NCBI GenBank assembly: GCA_002345965.1
Contig: DDTF01000052.1
Location: 1 to 64,000, forward strand
Direction: 5' to 3'
DNA: 64,000 nt
DNA from: Flammeovirgaceae bacterium UBA2371
Lineage (GTDB): Bacteria; Bacteroidota; Bacteroidia; Cytophagales; Cyclobacteriaceae
The notes beneath the pieces are model-generated. The model was not told where the DNA came from. It was given only the letters and a program-made list of their open reading frames with translations, and made no database searches. Position numbers and translations under genes: made by a program. Shown here one piece after another: positions 1 through 7,704 of this stretch (positions within the stretch are counted from its first letter, which is position 1; each line of letters opens with the position of its first letter).

Positions 1-63
1 ATATATTTTTATAAACATAAAATTAAGCCATATATTCGGGCGAAAATTGAAACACATCATTCT

Positions 64-594
64 ATGAAAAAAAATTTTATTTTAGTTCTAATTGGTTTCT
101 TTAGTCTTTTATCTGGCTCTGCTTTTGCCCAGTATGCCAAGGGTGATAAGCTTTTAAACGTTGGTATTGGAGTCAACTCCTATTACAATGGAGGCATCCC
201 GGTGGGTGCATCATTTGAGGTGGGGGTAACCGATGAAATCAGTGTGGGCGGTTCTATAGATTATCTCTCACACAATTATGGCACCTTTTTCGGCAATGAC
301 TGGCGATTCACGGCACTATACATTGGCGCCAGAGGTTCTTACCACTTCAATGAACTGTTGAATCTAAAAAATGATAAAATTGATCTGTATGGAGGTCTTA
401 CTTTAGGGTACAGAAGTTTCACCTGGAGCGATTCATCATATGGAAGTGGTCTTGGCAACAGTTATGGAAGTGGCGCATTCCTTGGTATTTACGCTGCAGG
501 CCGCTATTATTTTTCAGAAAAAGTGGGTGCATTCCTTGAAGTAGGTGCAGTGGGATCGACCAACGCAAAACTGGGAGTTGCCTTTAAATTTTAA
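64..594 (+). CDS. Small outer-membrane beta-barrel protein
   Basis: A 176-residue protein with a clear Sec signal peptide (residues 1-22, ending SAFA before Gln). The mature part alternates short Gly/aromatic-rich strands with polar turns (GIGVNSYYNGG, IDLYGGLTLGYRSF, GIYAAGRYYF) and ends in Phe (VAFKF), the usual C-terminal signature of a folded outer-membrane barrel. The size fits an eight-stranded OmpA/OmpW-like barrel, but no specific family is recognised and no function is assigned. It is a single gene, followed by a strong bidirectional terminator shared with the convergent dehydrogenase. The ATG at 64 directly precedes the signal peptide. Confidence 0.75.
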   Translation: MKKNFILVLIGFFSLLSGSAFAQYAKGDKLLNVGIGVNSYYNGGIPVGASFEVGVTDEISVGGSIDYLSHNYGTFFGNDWRFTALYIGARGSYHFNELLNLKNDKIDLYGGLTLGYRSFTWSDSSYGSGLGNSYGSGAFLGIYAAGRYYFSEKVGAFLEVGAVGSTNAKLGVAFKF

Positions 595-615
595 TAAGAA
601 GTCTTCTATAAAGAT

Positions 616-650
616 AAAAAAGTACGCCTCTTCAGGGCGTACTTTTTTTA
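616..650. terminator. Bidirectional intrinsic terminator between convergent genes
   Basis: A perfect hairpin with 13-bp arms (616-628 and 636-648; GC core GTACGCC/GGCGTAC) and a 7-nt loop. A-runs on the left arm and T-runs on the right arm let it stop transcription from both strands. It lies exactly between the barrel gene stop (594) and the minus-strand dehydrogenase stop (651). Confidence 0.85.
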
Positions 651-1688
651 TCAAAACATTTTTTTCGTATCAATCACATTGATCAATGGCTTTCCTTCAA
701 AATAGTTTTTAAGGTTTTCACAAAAGATGTCAGTGATCAACTCATTTTCTCTATCACTGGTACTTCCAGAGTGAGGACTCACAATAACATTAGGCATATC
801 CCATAGCGGACTTTCTTTCGGCAAAGGTTCCATTTCAAACACATCTAGGCCTGCAACTCCCAAATGACCCGATTGCAAAGCACTGATTAATGCAGATTCG
901 TCCAGCAGGGCTCCACGTCCGATATTGATAAGTATTGCTCCTTTTGGAAGAGTAGCCAATTCTTTTTCACCAATCATCTTTTCTGTTTCGGGTGTGTGAG
1001 GAGCAATCAGGACAAGATATTCGATTCGTGGCAATACCTTATCTAATTCATTTTGTCCATACAATTCATTGACATGAACATCTCTGGGATTAACATTATG
1101 GGTATCCCTTTTCACACCCAGCACATTCATTCCCATACACTGGCACAATTGACCAATTTTTTGCCCTACTTTTCCGACACCAATAATTCCTATAGTTCTA
1201 TTTCGAAGATCTGTTCCTGCAAAACGCTCCCAATGTTTCTTCCTTTGGTTGTCGATAGTATGTATTAATTTTTTGTTGAATGCCATCATTACCATAAGAC
1301 AAAACTCAGCAAGTGGCTGATCGTGTACGCCTCGTGCTGATGTAAAAACAGTCTGAGGCATTCGCTGAGCGTATTGAAGTTGATGCAAGGCCTGACCGAT
1401 TCCTGAACTTGTCGCTTGCATCCACCTCACATTCGGTGCCAGTTCTGGGAGATCATGCATATGCGTTTGATCAAAATCAAAAAGGATATCTGTTCTTTTC
1501 AGGAATGATAGCCATTTTTGTTCTTGGTCAGATGTTCTTTTGATTGGGGCTCCTTTATGATCGGCAGGATAACGAGGTGCTGCAATTAAATCAGGTTCAT
1601 AGATGACTTCACACTGAGGTGCCGCCAGTTTTATACGTTCAACATGTTCGGGTTCTAAATAGCTGGCTATTAATAGGGTGTAACTCAT
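651..1688 (-). CDS. D-2-hydroxyacid dehydrogenase (NAD-dependent)
   Basis: About 345 residues of the D-isomer-specific 2-hydroxyacid dehydrogenase family, which interconverts 2-keto and D-2-hydroxy acids with NAD(P)H. Visible motifs are the Rossmann GxGxxG (GIIGVGKVGQKIG, near residue 170), the catalytic Arg (NIGRGALLD), the Glu (DVFEMEPLP) and the His (VSPHSGS). The longest frame begins at 1706 with TTG; I chose the ATG at 1688 (MSYTLL), where the N-terminal strand begins. The substrate cannot be read from the sequence; glyoxylate/hydroxypyruvate reductase-like activity is possible. It appears to be a single gene. Confidence 0.88.
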   Translation of the reverse strand: MSYTLLIASYLEPEHVERIKLAAPQCEVIYEPDLIAAPRYPADHKGAPIKRTSDQEQKWLSFLKRTDILFDFDQTHMHDLPELAPNVRWMQATSSGIGQALHQLQYAQRMPQTVFTSARGVHDQPLAEFCLMVMMAFNKKLIHTIDNQRKKHWERFAGTDLRNRTIGIIGVGKVGQKIGQLCQCMGMNVLGVKRDTHNVNPRDVHVNELYGQNELDKVLPRIEYLVLIAPHTPETEKMIGEKELATLPKGAILINIGRGALLDESALISALQSGHLGVAGLDVFEMEPLPKESPLWDMPNVIVSPHSGSTSDRENELITDIFCENLKNYFEGKPLINVIDTKKMF

Positions 1689-1800
1689 GGTGGTGAAAAT
1701 AAACAAATTTCAACCACCAGATTTCAAACTATACAAGAACGACTTTTAAAAGCCTTAACCGGTTTTATGCCTACCTAACCAAAAACGAATTACAATAAAC

Positions 1801-3051
1801 TCAACCCAATTTTTTCATCACTACAGTGGCATTGTGACCTCCAAACCCAAAGGTGTTGCTCATCGCAACATTAATGTCCTTTTTCATCTTTGTGCCCATT
1901 ACCACTTGTAGTCCTTGTGGCATTTCAGGATCAATTTGTTGGGTATTGATGGTAGGTGGTATCCAACCGGTTTCAATTGCCTTAATACAAATGATGGCTT
2001 CTGCAGCTCCTGCAGCTCCTAATAAATGACCTATAGCAGATTTGGTGGCACTGATATGCATGTGATCCGGATGTTCGCCAAAAACTTTTACTACTGCTTT
2101 CATTTCACTCATGTCACCCAAAGGCGTAGACGTTGCATGCGGATTCAGATAGTCAACATCTGATGGTTTTAAATGGGCATCCTCCAAAGCCCATTGCATT
2201 CCCAGCATGGCACCCTTTCCTTCAGGATGTGTTGCAGTCAAATGATAGGCATCTGCAGACATGCCTCCACCAGCCACCTCTGCATAAATTTTAGCGCCTC
2301 GTTTCATCGCATGTTCGTACTCTTCCAACACCAGTGCTCCAGCGCCTTCACCCATTACAAAGCCATCCCGCGTAATATCAAATGGACGACTTGCATGTGT
2401 CGGATCATCATTTCTTGTCGACAATGCCTTCATAGCACTAAAGCCGCCAATACCTGCTTCATTCATGGCTGCCTCCGATCCTCCTGTAATGATAATGTTG
2501 GCTTTTCCCCATCGAATATAGTTCATCGCGTCAATAATAGCAGTTGTGGAAGTAGCACATGCTGATACTGTGGTGAAGTTCAATCCCATAAATCCATACT
2601 TCATAGAAATCCATCCTGAAGCGATGTCTACAATAACTTTAGGTATGAAATAAGGATTGATCCGTGGTGTTCCATCGCCTCTTCCAAACTCCATCATCTC
2701 CTGTTGAAAAGTACTAAATCCACCATTTCCGGTTCCCCATATTACGCCTACTCTGGTCTTATCAATGGCTTCTAAATTTAATTTGGAATCATTGATAGCC
2801 TCATCAGTAGCTGCAAGTGCATACTGTGAAAAAAGATCCATTTTGCGTATCTCTGATTTTTCAAAGTGGTTGAGGGGATCAAACCCCTTAACCTCACATG
2901 CAAACCGCACTTTAAACTTAGAAGTGTCAAATTTCTGAATAGGAGCAGCTCCACTCTGACCAACAATAAGGTTATTCCAAAAATCATTAATATTATTTCC
3001 CAGTGGCGTGATAGCCCCCAACCCAGTGACCACAACTCTTTTTTGTTCCAT
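1801..3051 (-). CDS. fabF: Beta-ketoacyl-ACP synthase II (FabF)
   Basis: A 416-residue condensing enzyme that elongates acyl-ACP with malonyl-ACP in fatty-acid synthesis. The Cys-His-His triad is present: Cys165 (VSACATSTT), His305 (NPHATSTP) and His342 (SAIGHLLGAAGA), with Lys337 just before. Length and motifs match KAS II. It is not beside acpP or other fab genes. It lies 6 bp downstream of a TetR gene and is presumably co-transcribed with it, so it is probably a regulated paralogue instead of the housekeeping copy. That last point is inferred; a second fabF elsewhere in the genome would be expected. Confidence 0.93.
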   Translation of the reverse strand: MEQKRVVVTGLGAITPLGNNINDFWNNLIVGQSGAAPIQKFDTSKFKVRFACEVKGFDPLNHFEKSEIRKMDLFSQYALAATDEAINDSKLNLEAIDKTRVGVIWGTGNGGFSTFQQEMMEFGRGDGTPRINPYFIPKVIVDIASGWISMKYGFMGLNFTTVSACATSTTAIIDAMNYIRWGKANIIITGGSEAAMNEAGIGGFSAMKALSTRNDDPTHASRPFDITRDGFVMGEGAGALVLEEYEHAMKRGAKIYAEVAGGGMSADAYHLTATHPEGKGAMLGMQWALEDAHLKPSDVDYLNPHATSTPLGDMSEMKAVVKVFGEHPDHMHISATKSAIGHLLGAAGAAEAIICIKAIETGWIPPTINTQQIDPEMPQGLQVVMGTKMKKDINVAMSNTFGFGGHNATVVMKKLG

Positions 3052-3057
3052 TACTTT

Positions 3058-3648
3058 TTATTTACTGATTTGATTTAAAATATCTGTACAGTGGGCTGTT
3101 ACAGCTTTCATCGAAATGCTCGAACGCTCCACCCTTGAAAACATAATCGCACCTTCGATGCTACAAAAAAAGATATAGGCTAAGGCCTTTGCGTCAATGT
3201 CAGACTTAAACTCACTTGTAGCTATTCCCTTATTTAGTAGTGATTCAATGAAGCTGACTGTACCATTGAGTTCAGCTGTTACCAGCCTTCGCATACCAGT
3301 GTCATTATCGTCAACTTCCACAGCAGTATTTAACAAAGGACACCCACCGGAAATGGGCGGTGTCAATACATAGGAGGAAAAGAAATCTAGCACAAGCAAA
3401 AGTTTTTCCTTGCATGTAACTCCACCTGAAACATGTTCAAGAAGCAAACGCTTTACCTTTTGGATGGCAAAGCCAAAAGCCTCTTTTCTGATTGTTTCTT
3501 TATCCTTGAAGTTACCATAAAGCGCGCCTTTGGTCAGGCCAGTGACCTTAGTCAGGTCAGTAAGTGAAGTGGCCTCAAAACCCTTTTTATTAAATAATGG
3601 CGCTGTTTTTTCAACAATAAACTGTCTTGTTTTTTCAGCTTTACCCAT
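3058..3648 (-). CDS. TetR/AcrR-family transcriptional repressor
   Basis: A 196-residue one-component regulator. The N-terminal HTH (residues about 1-55) carries the typical TetR sequence KGALYGNFKDKE. The C-terminal part has the segment SGGCPLLNTAVEVDD, seen in AcuR/YxaF-type members, and would bind an unknown ligand. It is the first gene of a TetR-fabF operon. A palindrome at 3661-3694 sits directly upstream of its start, so autorepression and control of fabF are likely. An exact -7 box ends only 6 nt from the ATG, suggesting a leaderless or nearly leaderless mRNA. Confidence 0.88.
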   Translation of the reverse strand: MGKAEKTRQFIVEKTAPLFNKKGFEATSLTDLTKVTGLTKGALYGNFKDKETIRKEAFGFAIQKVKRLLLEHVSGGVTCKEKLLLVLDFFSSYVLTPPISGGCPLLNTAVEVDDNDTGMRRLVTAELNGTVSFIESLLNKGIATSEFKSDIDAKALAYIFFCSIEGAIMFSRVERSSISMKAVTAHCTDILNQISK

Positions 3649-3653
3649 ATCGG

Positions 3654-3694
3654 CAAAGATATAATAAAATATACCAATCGGTATATTTTATTAT
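3654..3694 (-). promoter_or_regulatory. TetR operator palindrome overlapping a TAnnTTTG promoter
   Basis: On the minus strand, TATCTTTG (3661-3654) is an exact Bacteroidota -7 box. It abuts an inverted repeat with perfect 15-nt arms (3661-3675 ATAATAAAATATACC and 3680-3694 GGTATATTTTATTAT) around a 4-nt centre. The core ATACC-N4-GGTAT resembles operators described for several TetR repressors. Repressor bound here would cover the promoter spacer. The expected start site nearly coincides with the TetR ATG at 3648. Confidence 0.75.
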
Positions 3695-3715
3695 ATCTTA
3701 TTTTACAGCCCTTCC

Positions 3716-3752
3716 TAAAAAAACAGCCAGGTCCTTACGAACCCGGCTGTAC
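3716..3752 (-). terminator. Intrinsic terminator of the Asp-box protein gene
   Basis: Read on the minus strand, a stem ACAGCC/GGCTGT, extended inward by GGT/ACC after one mismatch, is followed by seven T residues. It lies 20-50 bp past the stop of the gene at 3773. Confidence 0.75.
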
Positions 3753-3772
3753 CAATAATCTAATACTCACAA

Positions 3773-6700
3773 TTATCTAAGTTCCGCTCGCTTCTTCTCC
3801 ATCTCTATCTTGATTGCCTGTAGTCGCTTTAATCCTTCAATAGCTTGCTGTGTGGGCTTGGCATCAGCATTTTGAAACACCAGTTGCATGTACAAAAATT
3901 TATCCTGTAACCCTACAATGGTTTCATTGGGTCTTTCAGTAATACTTCCATAAATGATATCTGGATTTTCAGGCTTCCCTTCACCAACCATTTCGTTCAA
4001 TGCGATGTATTGTGACTTCTTTAGTTTTTTCTTGCCATTCAGTTGTGCTTCAATAGACTCTCGCATAGACTGAAGCTCGTGATACGCGTTGTAACAATCC
4101 ATAGAATAATCATGCTGTGCTTTCAAATCGGCAGAGGTGATGGTTACGCGCGGATCCATTTTTATTTCCAATGATTTTTCCATTGGCTTTCCATCTACGG
4201 TCAACCGTACAGTATACTTGCCTGGCATCACAAAAGGTCCTTGAGGTCCTGTTGGTGTATTCTTATAAACAGCAGAGATGGAATGCTGACGTTGGGAACC
4301 CGCAGGAGGTGCATAGCGCAAATCCCAAATAAACCGATGATGTCCTGCATCGGTGGCTATTTTTTGTGCCGGACGGAACCAATAAGTAGGATATTGCATA
4401 GCCGTTGTGTCTAATACTTCTGGTTTATCCTTGCTGGAATATTTTCTTACTACCTGACCATCTGCCGCTACAATTTCTAATACCACATCACTTGCATTTT
4501 GTTTGAGCAAGTAATCCAATATGGCTCCATCTGGAGGATTTTTACCTGTTGGTTCTTCGGGTAAAATTGGAGTATCTAAAAACATATTGTCACGTACACG
4601 AATGGCTACGGGAGGGCCAAAAAGGTAGGCCTGATCAGTTGCGGCTGCTTTGGCTTGTTCTCGCAAAGGATTGATGTTATCCATAATCCAAATCGATCGA
4701 CCATGAGTACCTATTACCAAATCATCCTCATGTATAACCAAATCTCTAATTGATGTAGCCGGCATATTCATACGCAACGATTGCCAGCTTTCTCCATCAT
4801 CAATTGAAAAGTAAACCTCTCGCTCTGTGCCAGCAAACAACAATCCTTTTTGTTTAGGATCTTCTCTCACCACATTCACAGGTCCCATCGGATTCATTCC
4901 TTTAACAATTTCTTGCCATGTGACTCCGCCATCATGGGTGCGATACACGTGGGGTTTCATATCATCTTTTCTAATGGCATTGATGGCCATGTAGGCTGTG
5001 TTCACATCAAAGTGGCCTGCATCCATGATCGATACCTTGTCCCACGATTTCAAAGCAGGAGGTGTAACTTCCTTCCAGCTCTTTCCTCCATCCTTGGTAA
5101 GATGAACAAGTCCATCATCGGTACCTGCCCAAATGGTGTTCACTTCGAGTGGAGACGCACTTACAGCATAAATAACTGCACGCTGCTTCATTGTTTCCAT
5201 TTCCGCTGTTTTGAAATCTCCTACACTGGCAGGCACTTCGGGCTGTTTGCGTGTAAGATCCGGGCTAATGATTTCCCACTCCTGCCCACCATTCATAGTC
5301 TTCCATAGCACATTGGTTCCAAACAAAAGCATGTTGGGATCCTTGGGATGAAAAAGTAAAGGCAAAGTGCGCAGCATTCGATATTTTCCGGTGCGGAATG
5401 CCTCTGGTGCAACATTTTGTGATTGCCCTGTTTTTTTATTGAAACGCATTACGCGGCCACCATAAATGATGTCAGGATTCTTAGGGTCGGGCGCAATGGT
5501 TGCGTACTCATCATTTCCAATTCCAATCCAATCGCGCATAGAAATTTGTCCTCCATCACCACGACTGGCTGTGCCAATTGCACCGCTCTCTTGTTGTCCA
5601 CCATACACCCAATAGGGAAATTGGTTGTCTGTAATCACATGATACATTTGTGATGTTGGCTGATTTAGCCAGGTACTCCATGTCTTTCCCCCATTTACGC
5701 TTATCGTTGCCCCCTGATCTACAGCAAAAAACATGATATCCGGATGCTCAGGGTTGATCCAAAGTCTGTGATAGTCGTCACCACCCGGTGCGCCCTTAAA
5801 CGACCACCAGGTTTTTCCTCCATCTGTTGATTTATAAGCGGCTACATTACCCGCGAAAACTATGTCAGGATTCTTAGGGTGTACTTTTATCTCAGCAAAG
5901 TCTCCTCCCCGCCCCCATATCCTTCTGTCCGTTGTAACCAATGACCAATTCTCACCTGCATCATCGCTTCTGTAAATACCTCCGTTTTGTCTGGCATCTA
6001 CAGTAGCATATAATCTTTTTGAATTGCTGTTTGCTATTCCAAAACCGATTCTACCCAAGCCTTGCGCAGCTCCAGGCAAACCATTGGTAAGCTGGCGCCA
6101 AGTAGTACCACCGTCAGTTGATTTATACAACCCACTATTAGGCCCAGCGAATGCAGCGTTTTCCCAAGGACCTTCCTGATGTTCCCACATATCGGCATAC
6201 AAAACTTGTGGATTGGTAGGATCAAACTCAATTTGAATGGCTCCCGTATTGTGATTGATATAAAAAACTTTTTCCCAGCTTTTACCTCCATTGGTTGTAC
6301 GAAAAACTCCCCGCATTTCATTGGCACCATAGGGGTGCCCTAATCCTGCTACAAACACAATATCTGGGTTGGTGGGGTGAACTATTATTCTGCCAACTTG
6401 CTGAACATCATTTAAACCAACATGCGACCAGGTCTTGCCACCGTCAACTGATTTAAATATTCCATCACCTACACTTAGATCAGGCCTGTGAAGCCCTTCT
6501 CCACTTCCGACATAGATAATATTCGGATTAGTAGGTGAAACCGCTATGTCACCCACAGATCCAGTAGGTTGATCGTCAAATATTGGATTCCAGGTACGAC
6601 CGTAGTCATCCGATTTCCAAACACCTCCATTATTAACACCCATAAAAAATACGTTGGGTTGTGAAGGTATGCCAACAGCACCTACCGTTCGGCTAGCTCT

Positions 6701-6817
6701 AAATGGACCGATAGAACGGTATTCCAGTTCTTGAAATGATTGTTTTAAAACAGTTTGACCGAGCACTGATACAGACCCAGCCAAAAGCAAAAGGAGTAAA
6801 AATTGTCGCATAATCAT
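3773..6817 (-). CDS. Secreted Asp-box (BNR/sortilin-like) beta-propeller protein
   Basis: About 1014 residues with a signal peptide (hydrophobic run after MRQF, cleavage near VLGQ). At least eleven Asp-box motifs of the form S/T-x-D/N-x-G-x-x-W are visible, for example SDDYGRTW, SVDGGKTW, STDGGTTW, SDDAGENW and THDGGVTW. They predict two consecutive propellers in the VPS10/sortilin or exo-sialidase-like fold. The C-terminal ~250 residues hold no Asp boxes and include a beta-rich segment (GKYTVRLTVDGKP) and a helical tail. The longest frame starts at 6865, but the upstream residues do not fit a signal peptide; ATG 6817 or 6811 is preferred. A binding or hydrolytic role is possible, and the substrate is unknown. 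Confidence 0.8.
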   Translation of the reverse strand: MIMRQFLLLLLLAGSVSVLGQTVLKQSFQELEYRSIGPFRASRTVGAVGIPSQPNVFFMGVNNGGVWKSDDYGRTWNPIFDDQPTGSVGDIAVSPTNPNIIYVGSGEGLHRPDLSVGDGIFKSVDGGKTWSHVGLNDVQQVGRIIVHPTNPDIVFVAGLGHPYGANEMRGVFRTTNGGKSWEKVFYINHNTGAIQIEFDPTNPQVLYADMWEHQEGPWENAAFAGPNSGLYKSTDGGTTWRQLTNGLPGAAQGLGRIGFGIANSNSKRLYATVDARQNGGIYRSDDAGENWSLVTTDRRIWGRGGDFAEIKVHPKNPDIVFAGNVAAYKSTDGGKTWWSFKGAPGGDDYHRLWINPEHPDIMFFAVDQGATISVNGGKTWSTWLNQPTSQMYHVITDNQFPYWVYGGQQESGAIGTASRGDGGQISMRDWIGIGNDEYATIAPDPKNPDIIYGGRVMRFNKKTGQSQNVAPEAFRTGKYRMLRTLPLLFHPKDPNMLLFGTNVLWKTMNGGQEWEIISPDLTRKQPEVPASVGDFKTAEMETMKQRAVIYAVSASPLEVNTIWAGTDDGLVHLTKDGGKSWKEVTPPALKSWDKVSIMDAGHFDVNTAYMAINAIRKDDMKPHVYRTHDGGVTWQEIVKGMNPMGPVNVVREDPKQKGLLFAGTEREVYFSIDDGESWQSLRMNMPATSIRDLVIHEDDLVIGTHGRSIWIMDNINPLREQAKAAATDQAYLFGPPVAIRVRDNMFLDTPILPEEPTGKNPPDGAILDYLLKQNASDVVLEIVAADGQVVRKYSSKDKPEVLDTTAMQYPTYWFRPAQKIATDAGHHRFIWDLRYAPPAGSQRQHSISAVYKNTPTGPQGPFVMPGKYTVRLTVDGKPMEKSLEIKMDPRVTITSADLKAQHDYSMDCYNAYHELQSMRESIEAQLNGKKKLKKSQYIALNEMVGEGKPENPDIIYGSITERPNETIVGLQDKFLYMQLVFQNADAKPTQQAIEGLKRLQAIKIEMEKKRAELR

Positions 6818-6959
6818 TGGATTAGATTTCGATTTTAGGCAATATCCAAGGCAATCACAACACAAAACAAGAGCAAGAGGCAGATCTTTAGTACGAACGC
6901 AACTTGATCAAAGCGTTGGCAATTGAGGTTAATGGTTCGATAAAGCCGCAGAATTATCG

Positions 6960-6967
6960 TATCTTTG
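6960..6967 (+). promoter_or_regulatory. -7 promoter box for the cold-shock-domain gene
   Basis: TATCTTTG, an exact match to the Bacteroidota -7 consensus TAnnTTTG, lies 84 nt before the ATG at 7052. This leaves a 5' leader of about 75 nt, a usual feature of cold-shock genes. Confidence 0.55.
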
Positions 6968-7051
6968 TCACTTCATCTGTCTTTCCGAGGGTTCTCTCCT
7001 CAAATTCATTTGAATCGACATAAATCTATTATTCACTGACCAAAACTATCT

Positions 7052-7513
7052 ATGGCAAAATCGCAGGAGACCTGGAACAAAAAACAAAAAGAGAAGAAGA
7101 AGCAAAAGAAAAGAGACGACAAAGAGCAAAAGAAGCAGGACAGAAAAGCCAACTCATCCGGAAGCAACTTTGAAGACATGCTGGCCTATGTGGATGAGTT
7201 CGGAAACATTACCTCCACTCCTCCGGATCCATTAAAGAAAAAGGTGTCTGTAAAATTAGAAGACATCGAGGTGAGCATCCCCAAGCAAGCACCTATTGAT
7301 CCAGCCGATTTGATCAGAAAAGGAAGTGTAACTTTCTTCAACGATTCTAAAGGATATGGATTCATTAAAGATACTGAATCACAAGACAGCGTTTTTGTTC
7401 ATATTAATGCATTGTCTGAACCCATCAAGGAAAAAGACAAGGTAACTTTTGAAGTAGAAATGGGACCAAAAGGCCCTTCTGCAGTTAATGTTAAGTTGGT
7501 CAAGCCGGAATAA
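7052..7513 (+). CDS. Cold-shock-domain protein with Lys-rich N-terminal extension
   Basis: A 153-residue protein. Residues about 89-151 form a cold-shock (OB-fold) domain with RNP1-like KGYGFI (100-105) and RNP2 VFVHI (114-118), which bind single-stranded RNA or DNA. The first 32 residues hold 13 lysines, and an acidic linker follows (SNFEDMLAYVDEFGN). Canonical CspA is about 70 residues, so more than half of this protein is extension. The basic tail could raise RNA affinity or contact ribosomes (inferred). It is a single gene with its own promoter box at 6960 and a terminator at 7549. Confidence 0.87.
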   Translation: MAKSQETWNKKQKEKKKQKKRDDKEQKKQDRKANSSGSNFEDMLAYVDEFGNITSTPPDPLKKKVSVKLEDIEVSIPKQAPIDPADLIRKGSVTFFNDSKGYGFIKDTESQDSVFVHINALSEPIKEKDKVTFEVEMGPKGPSAVNVKLVKPE

Positions 7514-7548
7514 TTCCTGCCATAACCCATCCTTAAAATACTATCATC

Positions 7549-7576
7549 AGCCGGAAATATCCGGCTTTTGTTTTTT
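7549..7576 (+). terminator. Intrinsic terminator of the cold-shock gene
   Basis: Stem AGCCGGA/TCCGGCT (7549-7555, 7560-7566) with a 4-nt loop, followed by a T-rich tract. It lies 36 bp after the stop codon. Confidence 0.85.
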
Positions 7577-7704
7577 GACCTCCCGTGAATTGACTTTTGA
7601 TCAGTATCACACTATTTGCCCCCCAACAAAGTCTACTTCCAAATAGCGGAGCTAATTCTTACATTAGATTCTTTGTGAATAGTTAAACCAAATGATCAAA
7701 ACGC

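Noticed and set aside
2173..2565. Open frame of 130 codons on the plus strand opposite fabF
   Set aside because: It is antisense to a clear fabF with its active-site motifs, and its translation has no domain or signal features.
4850..5308. Open frame of 152 codons opposite the Asp-box protein gene
   Set aside because: Shadow of the real gene; rich in Cys/His at random positions and without a sensible start region.
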